Part shown: positions 1-8,013 of the stretch, piece by piece | Layout of the letters: each line of letters begins with the position of its first letter | How positions within the stretch are numbered: position 1 is the stretch's first letter | Assembly (NCBI RefSeq): GCF_016919405.1 | Contig: NZ_CP070353.1 | Span: forward strand, 1,984,001-2,048,000 | Length of the DNA stretch: 64,000 nucleotides | Origin: Ensifer sp. PDNC004 | GTDB taxonomy: Bacteria > Pseudomonadota > Alphaproteobacteria > Rhizobiales > Rhizobiaceae | Reading direction: 5' to 3' | Program-made: the position numbers and the translations under genes | The notes under the pieces: model-generated | What the model was told of the DNA's origin: nothing | Database searches by the model: none | The model's input: only the letters and a program-made list of their open reading frames with translations

Positions 1-119
1 TCGACGCGCGGCGGGGTCGGCGTGAAGGCCTGCGACGGGGCAGCCGACGTCACCAGCACGGCCGCCGCAACAGCCACGGAAAACCACCGGCCCATCCCGG
101 ACTTCAGCACATTCTTCAT
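1..119 (-). CDS. Small exported protein, C-terminally truncated by the window edge (BA14K-like?)
   Basis: Only the first 39 codons are present; the gene runs off the left edge. The N-terminus starts MKNVLKSGMGRW and continues with a hydrophobic stretch ending at SQA-FTP, a typical Sec signal peptide with likely cleavage after about residue 31. A good ribosome site (GGAGG) lies 5-9 bases before the ATG. The signal peptide style resembles rhizobial BA14K-like small secreted proteins, but too little is visible to name it. An EcfG-type stress promoter lies about 140 bases upstream on the same strand. Confidence 0.6.
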   Translation of the reverse strand, partial: MKNVLKSGMGRWFSVAVAAAVLVTSAAPSQAFTPTPPRV

Positions 120-492
120 CAAATCCCTCCATCACCGAAAGCATGTTGCGCGCCCCCGGCTTCGGGTTGCCGCGACATTTCAACCTTTTCCATGATTTCA
201 CCCCGACCGAGGCCGATCCGGGGATGTCCCTCAGCCGGGAAATCCGAAATCGACCGACAACGCATAAGTCACCGGTTTTGTTCCATCTTCCGCGTCCTTT
301 GGGATCAGCTCGCGCGGCCGACACCCGTTGCCGTGGCGCGCTTTGCCGCATCATCGACTACCTGTCGCGACCATGAAAGCAATCACTTATATACAGCCGC
401 AGGTCGGTATACATTCGCGCGCCGCTCCCGCACAGTCCGCTCGGGGGCTGGGATTTACGATGCGTTAACGATACTGTCGGCAATCTCAGAGA
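120..492. other. Divergent intergenic region
   Basis: No convincing gene is seen between the truncated exported protein (minus) and the GH25 muramidase (plus). Its one recognisable element is the EcfG-type promoter at 259-284 on the minus strand. Short open frames here lack ribosome sites and protein-like composition. Confidence 0.6.
259..284 (-). promoter_or_regulatory. Candidate EcfG/RpoE2 (general stress sigma factor) promoter
   Basis: Read on the minus strand: GGAAC (284-280), a 17-base spacer, then CGTT (262-259). This matches the alphaproteobacterial EcfG consensus GGAAC-N16/17-CGTT exactly. It faces the truncated exported-protein gene starting at 119, giving a leader of roughly 130 bases. 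Confidence 0.55.
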
Positions 493-1644
493 ATGGCAAA
501 GCGGTGTATCTCCACGACAGGGATGATTCTGCGCCTCGCGACCTTCATCGGTCTGGCTTTCGCGGCGGCTGTCGCACGCGCCGGTGAACTGGAGCCCTGG
601 AAGACCAAATCGAACGCCATCATCGTCGACGCCTATGAGATGAACAGTATCGACTGGGAAACGATGCTTGGCGACAAGCGCATTTCCGGCTTCATCGCCA
701 AGGCCTCCGACGGCCTGCCCGAAAGCTTCTCCTGCACCGGCGACCATAACGGCGACACCTTCAACCACTGCAAGACCATGTGGCGCAAATACGCCGTCAG
801 CCGCGAACTCTACCAGACCCGCCGGATGATTGCCCGCTCGCACGGGCTGCTCTGGGGCGCCTACCACCTCGCCCGTCCGGGCAATCCCGTCGACCAGGCG
901 AACCATTTCCTCGACTACGCCGATCCGCGCGACGACGAACTGATGGTGCTCGATCTCGAAGGCATTGATCCGGACAAGTACATGTCGCTTGAGGACGCCG
1001 CCATCTTCGCCGGGCACATCAAGACCCGGACCGGGCGCTACCCGATCCTCTACACCAACCACATCACCGCCAAATACATCGCCGCGCACCGGGCCAAGCA
1101 CCGGCTGCTGTCGCGTCTGCCGCTCTGGTACGCCCGCTACAAGCCGGATATCCGCCAGGTCTTCCCGATGGGCAACTGGGACAGTTACGCGCTGTGGCAG
1201 TTCTCCTCGGGCATCAACTGCGGAAAGCGCCGCTGCCCCTACCGCGTGCCGGGAACGCTTGACGACATCGACGTCAATGTGGCGGCGATGTCGCCGCCGG
1301 CGCTGAAAGCGATCTGGGCACAAGGCGCCTTGCTGCCGGAAAAGACGCTACCGCTAATGCTCGTCGCCCAAGCCGAGCGGGGAACGGGCATGCAGGCGGT
1401 CGCACGGGCGACTGCGATGTTTAGCGAGCCGCTGCTCGTCAGCCGCGCCGACGCTGCGAGCGGCGCCGGCAGCGGCGTCGACATGATGGTGACCGGCTCG
1501 ATCGATTTCGCCCGCCAGGAGCGCGCCCTGCAGGTGGCGATTGCCGGCAATGAAGCCGCCCAGGGCACATGCCCGAAAACGGCGACCGGCACCGACGCCC
1601 CGGCAAGCGTTTCGGCCAATCCGATCCCCTGCAACGCGCCCTAA
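493..1644 (+). CDS. Secreted glycoside hydrolase family 25 (lysozyme-type muramidase)
   Basis: Predicted to cleave the beta-1,4 bond between N-acetylmuramic acid and N-acetylglucosamine of peptidoglycan, outside the inner membrane. The protein has 383 residues; an N-terminal signal peptide ends near AVARA. GH25 landmarks follow in order: IIVDAYE (first-strand Asp), GFIAKASDG, the catalytic DLEG in LMVLDLEGID (about residue 155), YTNH, LWYARYK and ALWQFSSG. The catalytic domain ends near residue 270. The last ~110 residues are Ala/Ser/Thr-rich and unassigned. An alternative start at 523 (M11) gives a shorter, cleaner signal peptide; neither start has a strong ribosome site. A 10-bp hairpin terminator follows directly. 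The gene is convergent with gbcB. Confidence 0.85.
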   Translation: MAKRCISTTGMILRLATFIGLAFAAAVARAGELEPWKTKSNAIIVDAYEMNSIDWETMLGDKRISGFIAKASDGLPESFSCTGDHNGDTFNHCKTMWRKYAVSRELYQTRRMIARSHGLLWGAYHLARPGNPVDQANHFLDYADPRDDELMVLDLEGIDPDKYMSLEDAAIFAGHIKTRTGRYPILYTNHITAKYIAAHRAKHRLLSRLPLWYARYKPDIRQVFPMGNWDSYALWQFSSGINCGKRRCPYRVPGTLDDIDVNVAAMSPPALKAIWAQGALLPEKTLPLMLVAQAERGTGMQAVARATAMFSEPLLVSRADAASGAGSGVDMMVTGSIDFARQERALQVAIAGNEAAQGTCPKTATGTDAPASVSANPIPCNAP

Positions 1645-1680
1645 GCCTGTCGCGTGAAAAAGGATCTCGCGACAGGCTTT
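1645..1680 (+). terminator. Rho-independent terminator of the GH25 gene
   Basis: Perfect 10-bp stem (1645-1654 with 1668-1677) and a 13-base loop, beginning directly after the TAA stop and followed by a short T tract. It separates the GH25 gene from convergent gbcB. Confidence 0.75.
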
Positions 1681-1751
1681 AAGCTCTCATCCTTTATGCA
1701 CGTCGCTGCTGCAAAACCGCGGCGCACTTCTCGCGACATGCATCGACGCCC

Positions 1752-2846
1752 TCAGGCTTCGATCTGGACGTCGCCAAGTGGTCGCGAGCAACAGGCGAGG
1801 ATGTAGCCTTCGTCGATCTCGTCGTCGAGAATGCCGCCATTGTGGTTCATCTCGACCTCGCCCGCGACCTTCATCACCCGGCAGGTGCCGCAGATGCCGC
1901 CTTCGCAGGCAGCGCCGATGCGCACCCCGTTGGCGCGCGCCGCCTGCAGGATCGTCTGGCCGGGCTTGGCCTCGACCTCCTTGCCGCTCATGGTGAAGGC
2001 GACCTTGGCCGCCTGGATCTCGCCCTCGTCACCGGCACCGGCGCGCACGGCGATCTCTTCCGCGGCGGGTGCCGCCGCTGGCTGGAAGCTCTCCTCGTGA
2101 TAGCGGCCCATGTCGAAACCGGCCGATTTCAGCATCTCGCGCACGCCGCGCATGAAGGGTTCGGGCCCGCAGCAGAAGACGGTGCGGTCCATGAAATCGG
2201 GCGCAAGCAGCGGCAGCTTGGCGCCGTCGATGCGGCCGCGCAATCCGTGCCAGCCGTGGCGCGCCTCATGCCCCTCGACGATGAAGCCGAGGTTGAGCCC
2301 GGACATCTGCGTGGCCAGGACTTCCAGTTCCGAACGGAACAGCAGATCGTCCGGACGACGCGCGCAGGAGATGAAGGTCACATCCGTCTCGGGCACGCAA
2401 TCCGCCATCCAGCGCGTCATCGACATCATCGGCGTGATGCCGGAGCCGGCCGAGATGAACAGATACTTGTCGCCCGGATGGCGCACGAAGCTGAAATCGC
2501 CGAGCGGACCGAAGGCGCGGAGCTTCATGCCCGGCTTCAGATGCTCGAACATCCAGCGGGTGCCGATGCTGTCGGCCTGCGCCTTCACCGTGACCGCGAT
2601 TGAAAGCGGCCGCGATGGCGTCGACGACAGCGTGTAGGTCCGCATGACCGGCTCGTCGGCGACCGGCAGTTCGAGCGTTACGAATTGCCCGGGGAGATAG
2701 CGGAACCAGGCGGGCTTTTCGGCCCGGAAGGTGAAGGTCATGACATCGGCGGTCTCGACGACAGCCGATGTGCATTCGAGCATCTGCTGCCGATCGATCC
2801 AGACATGCAGCGCGTCGAAATGGTGAAACGAAGGGGCCATCTGCAT
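1752..2846 (-). CDS. gbcB: Glycine betaine monooxygenase reductase subunit (FAD/2Fe-2S)
   Basis: Passes electrons from NAD(P)H to the Rieske oxygenase GbcA for demethylation of glycine betaine to dimethylglycine. The 364-residue order is: FAD-binding barrel with the flavin motif RTYTLSS (69-75), NAD-binding fold with GSGITPM (134-140), and a C-terminal plant-type ferredoxin domain with C314, C319, C322 and C352/C353. I chose the ATG at 2846, which lies 1 base past the TGA of gbcA and follows AAGGG; a longer frame would overlap gbcA by 38 bases. Translational coupling with gbcA is likely, and both depend on the upstream cobalamin riboswitch. Related carnitine or stachydrine demethylase reductases look similar, but the partner oxygenase supports GbcB. 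Confidence 0.85.
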   Translation of the reverse strand: MQMAPSFHHFDALHVWIDRQQMLECTSAVVETADVMTFTFRAEKPAWFRYLPGQFVTLELPVADEPVMRTYTLSSTPSRPLSIAVTVKAQADSIGTRWMFEHLKPGMKLRAFGPLGDFSFVRHPGDKYLFISAGSGITPMMSMTRWMADCVPETDVTFISCARRPDDLLFRSELEVLATQMSGLNLGFIVEGHEARHGWHGLRGRIDGAKLPLLAPDFMDRTVFCCGPEPFMRGVREMLKSAGFDMGRYHEESFQPAAAPAAEEIAVRAGAGDEGEIQAAKVAFTMSGKEVEAKPGQTILQAARANGVRIGAACEGGICGTCRVMKVAGEVEMNHNGGILDDEIDEGYILACCSRPLGDVQIEA

Positions 2847-2847
2847 G

Positions 2848-4092
2848 TCAGGCGACCCTTGAAAGCGGAGCCGCGTCGCCAGCAAGGCGCTGCTCCATGA
2901 ACTTGCAGTACCACTCGACGAACTGCATCACGCCGCCTTCGTGCTCGGGCGAATACGGGCCGGGCTCATAGGCCGGCGAGCGGATGCCAAAGGCATTTTC
3001 TTCGACGATCTGGCGATCCTGATCGTTGGTCTCGGTCCAGACATGCGTCAGTTCCTCGAGATTGTAATCGACGCCTTCGACCGCATCCTTGTTGACCAGC
3101 CACTTCGTCGTCACTTGGGTAAGTTCAGGCCCGAGCGGCAGCACACGGAAGGTGATGGCGTGGTCGGCGAGCACATGGTTCCAGGTGGTCGGGTAGTGGA
3201 ACATCAGAAGCGTGCCGATCTGGCTCTGGGAAACATCGGCCGAAAGCGCCCTCTTCACGGCGCGCGCGCCTGACATGGTGTAGCTTTCGGCATTGTCGAT
3301 GAGCGGCATGCGGGCGGCGCGGAACTGGCCGGTCGGCGACATCCTGAACTCGCTCGGCAAGCCTTCGGCCTCGCATTTAGCCCAATGTTCGGCAATCACG
3401 GGATCATCCTTGGCGCCCTGCACCCCGGTCGCGGTCGGGGCTTCGGGATAGGTGCGGCAGAGTTCCGGGTGATTGGCGGCGCAATGGTAGCATTCGCGGT
3501 TGTTTTCCCAGACGAGCTTCCAGTTGCCCTTCTCGACGATGGTGCTTTCGAACGCGACCTTGGTTTCGCCGAGCCGGTGCGGCGCGAGATAGGGCAAGGC
3601 CATCTCGCGGAACGCCGTGAAATCCATCGGCTTTTCCGACAAGTTGATGAAGATGTAGCCGCCGACCGTTTCGCAATGGATCGGCTTCAGGCTGTGGGCT
3701 GCCTTGTCGAAATCCTCGCCCATCTGCCGGGCGAAGAGCAGCGAGCCGTCGAGCTCGTACGTCCACTGGTGATAGGGACAGACAAGCTTGGCCGAGGAGC
3801 CCTTCTGTTGCGTGCAGACGCGCGAGCCGCGATGGCGGCAGGAGTTGTGCAATGCCCGGATGGCACCCTGGCGATCGCGGGTGATGACAACGGGGTAGTC
3901 GCCGACCTGGACGGTGAAATAATTGCCGGCCCGCGGGATCTCGCAGTCATGGCCGATGAACAGCCAATCCTTGTACCAGATGTTTTCCAGATCCTGCCGA
4001 TAGTAGTCGGGATCGATATAAAAGGCCCGATCGAGGCTGTAGCCGTCGCGCCGGCCCTTCAGCTTTCGAAGCATATCGTTTCTGGTTTCCAT
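2848..4092 (-). CDS. gbcA: Glycine betaine monooxygenase, Rieske oxygenase subunit
   Basis: Terminal oxygenase that oxidatively removes one methyl group of glycine betaine, releasing dimethylglycine and formaldehyde. The 414-residue protein has the Rieske [2Fe-2S] motif C85-R-H87 and C105-PY-H108, then the mononuclear iron site around ENNRECYHCAANHPE (H203, H208). C-terminal stretches such as TTKWLVNKDAVEGVDY and NDQDRQIVEEN match what I recall of Pseudomonas GbcA over most of their length. It is followed immediately by gbcB. Its start codon sits behind AGGACAGGA, a ribosome site complementary to an upstream segment, and a cobalamin riboswitch lies about 115 bases upstream. A stachydrine or carnitine oxygenase is less likely. 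Confidence 0.88.
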   Translation of the reverse strand: METRNDMLRKLKGRRDGYSLDRAFYIDPDYYRQDLENIWYKDWLFIGHDCEIPRAGNYFTVQVGDYPVVITRDRQGAIRALHNSCRHRGSRVCTQQKGSSAKLVCPYHQWTYELDGSLLFARQMGEDFDKAAHSLKPIHCETVGGYIFINLSEKPMDFTAFREMALPYLAPHRLGETKVAFESTIVEKGNWKLVWENNRECYHCAANHPELCRTYPEAPTATGVQGAKDDPVIAEHWAKCEAEGLPSEFRMSPTGQFRAARMPLIDNAESYTMSGARAVKRALSADVSQSQIGTLLMFHYPTTWNHVLADHAITFRVLPLGPELTQVTTKWLVNKDAVEGVDYNLEELTHVWTETNDQDRQIVEENAFGIRSPAYEPGPYSPEHEGGVMQFVEWYCKFMEQRLAGDAAPLSRVA

Positions 4093-4093
4093 G

Positions 4094-4158
4094 TCCTGTC
4101 CTCATGCGCCATGTCTTGGAGAGGCAGGACAGGAACCCGCATGGGCGCACGCCCATGC
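4094..4158 (-). promoter_or_regulatory. Expression platform of the gbcA riboswitch (ribosome-site-masking helix plus perfect hairpin)
   Basis: On the minus strand TCCTGTCCT (4134-4126) is perfectly complementary over 9 bases to AGGACAGGA (4102-4094), the Shine-Dalgarno region just before the gbcA ATG, with a 23-base loop. Immediately 5' lies a perfect 8-bp hairpin with a 4-base loop (4158-4139). No T run follows, so this looks like translational rather than transcriptional control. The pairing is read from sequence; the switching role is inferred. Confidence 0.6.
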
Positions 4159-4207
4159 GTTGTCGGCTCCGATCCGGCTGCCCGCCGCAACCCGTTACGG
4201 TTATGTC

Positions 4208-4381
4208 CGTCAAGGCTGGTTTCCGGGCTCAGGAGCCGTCCGTTCGGACCAGCCCGGCGCCTTCCCGGACGAACCGTCCAGTGGCCTTTGCCGAGGCTTT
4301 CGCTCCACCACCGTTGCGGGGGCAGCGCCGGGATTTGACCGGCTTCCCAATTCTCCGCCTTCTCTTCGAAAACGGCACCTT
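4208..4381 (-). promoter_or_regulatory. Cobalamin (vitamin B12) riboswitch upstream of gbcAB
   Basis: The minus strand carries the B12-box hallmarks in order: a GGGAAGCCGGT segment, AAATCCCGGC, the CTGCCCCCGCAAC core, GCCACTGG, CGGGAAGG, and the closing AGCCCGGAAACCAGCC. Together these match the adenosylcobalamin aptamer. The next gene on this strand is gbcA, about 115 bases downstream, with no intervening gene. Such elements normally lower expression when cobalamin is plentiful. Confidence 0.92.
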
Positions 4382-4714
4382 GAGTAGGGATATGTAATCG
4401 CGGAAACCGCCCTGGCAGCTGCCGGATAGCGACATCCAATTCCAGAATGACGACACGGGAAAAACCGCCATCAACGGCGCCTGTCTTAGAATTTTTACAC
4501 TACAAACATATAGATAGCCCACGTCTTGGGCATTTGCCGCCTTTTGTGGCGCGGGCGGCGCAGACGCGGGAAAGCTTCGCCCGTTTGCGACATCCGGTCA
4601 GATGGGGAACGCTCATGATGCAGCCAGGAGGCAATCATTCATTAACCATGAGCCGCTAGCCTAGCCGGCGGACGAGAGAGGTCCTGCAGGCAGGCAGATG
4701 GCGCGCTGACGATC
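4382..4714. other. Intergenic region upstream of the riboswitch and of the 4715 gene
   Basis: Holds the presumed promoter of the riboswitch-gbcAB transcript (minus) and of the 4715 gene (plus). I see no clear -35/-10 pair on either strand. A short plus-strand open frame at 4447-4659 has no ribosome site and does not look like a protein. Confidence 0.5.
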
Positions 4715-5314
4715 ATGGCAAAGTTGAGATACTACGACGCGGCAGCCGAGGCGCCGCCGACAATCCCGCCGAAGATGGCGGTTCATACCGAATTCCTGCG
4801 CACGGGCCGGATCAATCGCAGGCAATGGGTGCCGAGCGAGCGGCGCTACCTGAGCTATGAGGAAGTTGCGGACAGGACGGGCAAGAAGCTCAACACCGCC
4901 GGCGACACGACCCATAAGCGGATCAACGGGTTTCACACCTCGATCCAGTTCCCGAAGATGATCTTCCACCGCACGCTCGTCGGCCGGCCGCATCTCGGCT
5001 ACTGTCACGTGACGGCGGCGCGCACGCCGGTTACTCCCTCCAAGGACATCACCTGGTCCTTCTACTTCGCCAACTTCTACTGTGACCTCGGCCACGAGAC
5101 GCATTTTTTCGAAGGCATCCAGCCCGGCTATTCGCGCATGTATTTCGCCGTTGCCATCGAACCGGGCGCGGAAGCCGGCCAAATGGTCATCAACCGCAAT
5201 TTTCGTGACAACGGTCTGCTGTTTCGCACCGACGATCCCAAGGTCGCACTGAAAAACGTGCTGATGCTCGGCGCCAAGGATGACGCGTTGCGCCGCATCA
5301 TCCGCAGCCTCTGA
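4715..5314 (+). CDS. Conserved rhizobial protein of unknown function
   Basis: 199 residues, no signal peptide and no membrane segment. The composition is soluble and basic-aromatic, with many His, Tyr and Phe in the middle (HRTLVGRPHLGYCHV, SFYFANFYCDLGHETHFF). I do not recognise a catalytic motif. It stands alone between the divergent gbc operon and sua5, with a 77-base gap to the latter. The coding bias matches its neighbours, so it is likely a real gene, probably in a family confined to Rhizobiales. Confidence 0.7.
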   Translation: MAKLRYYDAAAEAPPTIPPKMAVHTEFLRTGRINRRQWVPSERRYLSYEEVADRTGKKLNTAGDTTHKRINGFHTSIQFPKMIFHRTLVGRPHLGYCHVTAARTPVTPSKDITWSFYFANFYCDLGHETHFFEGIQPGYSRMYFAVAIEPGAEAGQMVINRNFRDNGLLFRTDDPKVALKNVLMLGAKDDALRRIIRSL

Positions 5315-5391
5315 GCCGAACCGGTTGCTTCAAAGAAAATCGTTCTGTTTTTCCGGTGCGTCCGTTAAGGAAGCGTCGGAAAGGAAACGGC

Positions 5392-6366
5392 ATGGCTGAG
5401 ATCATCGATACGGATAGGGAACCGGACCGCGCGATCGCGCGTGCCTGCGACGTTCTCGCCGAAGGCGAACCGGTCGCCATTCCGACCGAGACCGTCTACG
5501 GCCTTGCCGCCGACGCCACCAACCCTGATGCGATCAGCCGCATCTACGAGATGAAGGGGCGCCCGCGCTTCAATCCGTTGATCTCGCATGTCTCCGACAT
5601 GGCGATGGCCGAAGCCCATGTGCACTTCGATCCGGTTTCCCGGCAGCTGGCCGAAGCCTTCTGGCCCGGCCCGCTGACGCTGATCCTTCGGCAGCGCGCC
5701 GACAGCACGGTTCATGCGCTGGCGTCCGCCGGCCTCGACACGCTCGGCATCCGCATGCCCGACGGTTTCTCGCGCCGGGTCATCGCCCGCTTCGGACGGC
5801 CATTGGCTGCGCCCAGCGCCAATACTTCAGGCAAGATCAGCCCGACCAGTGCGGCCCATGTCGAGGCCGATCTCGGTGGAAAACTGAAGCTGATCCTCGA
5901 CGCCGGCCAGGCCCAGATCGGCCTTGAATCGACGATCATCAAGGTCGATGGCGACGAGATCCGGCTGCTTCGGCCGGGTGGCCTCGATGCTGCCGAGATC
6001 GAACGCCTGCTCGGCCGTCCGGTGATCCGGCCGGAGACCGCGGGAGCGACGATCGAGGCGCCGGGCATGCTTGCCTCGCATTATGCGCCCGGCGCTGCCG
6101 TGCGGCTCGATGCCGCCGAGGTGCATGCCGGCGAAGCCTTGATCCGTTTCGGCGGCAATCGGATTGCCGGCGAGGAACAGGCGGCCATCGTTCTCGACCT
6201 CAGCCCGACCGGCAATCTGCGCGAAGCCGCCGCCAATCTCTTCGACTACATGAAACGGGCGGATGCCAGCGGCGCAGAGACCATCGCCTTCGGGCCTATC
6301 CCTTCGGACGGGCTGGGGGAAGCCATCATCGATCGGTTGCAGCGGGCAGCCGCACCACGAGGGTAA
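5392..6366 (+). CDS. sua5: L-threonylcarbamoyladenylate synthase (Sua5/YrdC/YwlC type)
   Basis: Makes threonylcarbamoyl-AMP from threonine, bicarbonate and ATP, the first step of the universal tRNA t6A37 modification. The 324-residue protein has the YrdC domain first, with PTETVYGLAAD, the KGRPRFNPL nucleotide-binding motif and SANTSGKISPT. A C-terminal Sua5 domain follows a linker around SHYAPGA, which distinguishes the long Sua5 form from short TsaC. I took the ATG at 5392 because GGAAAGGAAA precedes it. The next gene, an FAD-linked oxidase, is 142 bases downstream on the same strand. Confidence 0.92.
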   Translation: MAEIIDTDREPDRAIARACDVLAEGEPVAIPTETVYGLAADATNPDAISRIYEMKGRPRFNPLISHVSDMAMAEAHVHFDPVSRQLAEAFWPGPLTLILRQRADSTVHALASAGLDTLGIRMPDGFSRRVIARFGRPLAAPSANTSGKISPTSAAHVEADLGGKLKLILDAGQAQIGLESTIIKVDGDEIRLLRPGGLDAAEIERLLGRPVIRPETAGATIEAPGMLASHYAPGAAVRLDAAEVHAGEALIRFGGNRIAGEEQAAIVLDLSPTGNLREAAANLFDYMKRADASGAETIAFGPIPSDGLGEAIIDRLQRAAAPRG

Positions 6367-6508
6367 GATAGTGTGCGGCATCTTCCGCGCACCCGCCCTC
6401 ACCGAACGGCACCCATTGCGGTTATGATCGCCGCCGACCAGGAACCGAGGATCACATCCTCAGATCGACCGATCCGATAGCGCGCAGGCGCAATGCGAAG
6501 TGAGGCCC

Positions 6509-7942
6509 ATGACCACCCTTCCCTCTCCCGAATTCATCGCTTCTTTCGCCGACATCGTCGGAAGCGCCAACGTGTTGACGGCCGAACCGGACAAGGCGCG
6601 TTATCTCGTCGAATCGCGTGGACTTTACCGTGGCACGACGCCGATGGTGCTGCGTCCGGGCTCCGTCGACGAGGTCTCGCGCATCATGAAGCTTGCGAGC
6701 GCCACCCGCACGGCGATCGTGCCGCAGGGCGGCAACACCGGCCACGTCGCCGGGCAGATCCCGCGGGAGGGCAAGGCGGACATCGTTCTTTCGCTGGAAC
6801 GGCTGAACCGCATTCGCGACATCGATCCGGTCGGCAATGTCATCGTCGCCGATGCCGGCTGCATCCTTGCCGACATCCAGAAGGCGGCGGACGAGCACAA
6901 TCGCCTGTTCCCGCTGTCGCTCGGCTCGGAAGGTTCGGCCCGCATCGGCGGCAACCTCTCCACCAATGCCGGCGGCACCGCCGTGCTTGCCTATGGCAAC
7001 ATGCGCCAGCTCTGCCTCGGCCTCGAGGTGGTGCTGCCGACCGGCGAAATCTGGGACGGGCTGCGCCGGTTGAAAAAGGACAATACCGGCTACGATCTGC
7101 GCGATCTCTTCATCGGTGCCGAAGGTACGCTCGGCGTGATCACCGGCGCCGTGCTCAAGCTCTTCCCGAAGCCACTCGGACATCAGGTCGCCTTTGCCGG
7201 GGTCGGCACCGTCGAGCAAGCGCTCGCTTTGTTCGAAAAAGCTTCCAGCCTTTGTGGAGCGGCTTTGACCGGCTTCGAGCTGATGCCGCGGCTCGGCGTC
7301 GAATTCACCGCCAAGCACATCCCCGGCGTTCGTGACCCGATGGCAACGATCCATCCCTGGTACGCGCTGATCGATATCTCGACATCCGATAGCGCCGAAA
7401 GCGCGGAACGGATGGTGCAGGATCTTCTGGAACAGGGATATGCGGCCGGCCTCGTCGAGAATGCCGTAATTACCGCCAACGAGACACAGGCCAAGGCGCT
7501 GTGGCACATGCGCGAGAGCATGTCACCGGCGCAGAAGCCAGAGGGCGGCTCGATCAAGCACGATGTCTCCGTGCCCGTCTCCAGCATTCCGGCCTTCATG
7601 AAGGAGGCGGATGCCGCCGTCATGAAAGCGATTCCCGGCGCGCGCATCTGTTCCTTCGGCCACATGGGCGACGGCAACATCCACTACAACATTTCGCAGC
7701 CTGTCGGCGCCGACAAGCAGGCCTTCCTCGACCGCTGGCGCGAAATCAACGCCATCGTCCACGGCATCGTGCTTGGGTATAACGGCTCGATCTCTGCCGA
7801 ACACGGCATCGGCCAGTTGAAGCGCGACGAACTCGCCGAGGTCCGGGCCCCGATCGAAATCGAGCTGATGCAACGCATCAAGCACGCATTCGATCCCGCG
7901 GGCATCATGAACCCCGACAAGGTGTTGCGCGCTGACCGATGA
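6509..7942 (+). CDS. FAD-linked oxidase/dehydrogenase (D-2-hydroxyglutarate or D-lactate dehydrogenase family)
   Basis: Flavoenzyme of the GlcD/DLD/D2HGDH group, expected to oxidise a D-2-hydroxy acid and pass electrons to an acceptor. The N-terminal FAD-binding domain shows PQGGNTGHVAGQ and the GGNLSTNAGGTAVLAYGN stretch, then NTGYDLRDLFIGAEGTLG. The C-terminal cap has CSFGHMGDGNIHYN and SAEHGIGQLKR with the metal-binding His residues of this family, ending in NPDKVL. I chose the ATG at 6509 behind GTGAGG; an in-frame GTG at 6500 is possible. 477 residues from this start. The substrate cannot be told from sequence; 2-hydroxyglutarate and D-lactate are both plausible. Confidence 0.85.
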   Translation: MTTLPSPEFIASFADIVGSANVLTAEPDKARYLVESRGLYRGTTPMVLRPGSVDEVSRIMKLASATRTAIVPQGGNTGHVAGQIPREGKADIVLSLERLNRIRDIDPVGNVIVADAGCILADIQKAADEHNRLFPLSLGSEGSARIGGNLSTNAGGTAVLAYGNMRQLCLGLEVVLPTGEIWDGLRRLKKDNTGYDLRDLFIGAEGTLGVITGAVLKLFPKPLGHQVAFAGVGTVEQALALFEKASSLCGAALTGFELMPRLGVEFTAKHIPGVRDPMATIHPWYALIDISTSDSAESAERMVQDLLEQGYAAGLVENAVITANETQAKALWHMRESMSPAQKPEGGSIKHDVSVPVSSIPAFMKEADAAVMKAIPGARICSFGHMGDGNIHYNISQPVGADKQAFLDRWREINAIVHGIVLGYNGSISAEHGIGQLKRDELAEVRAPIEIELMQRIKHAFDPAGIMNPDKVLRADR

Positions 7943-8013
7943 CGGCGGCCCGCCTCGCGCGGCGAGCTACCATGCATCCGCCAAGCCGAAGCTCGGCCAT
8001 CAGGCGGCAGGCC

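Noticed and set aside
4447..4659. Plus-strand small frame in the gbcA-4715 gap
   Set aside because: No ribosome site, no protein-like composition, and it crosses the likely promoter area of the riboswitch.
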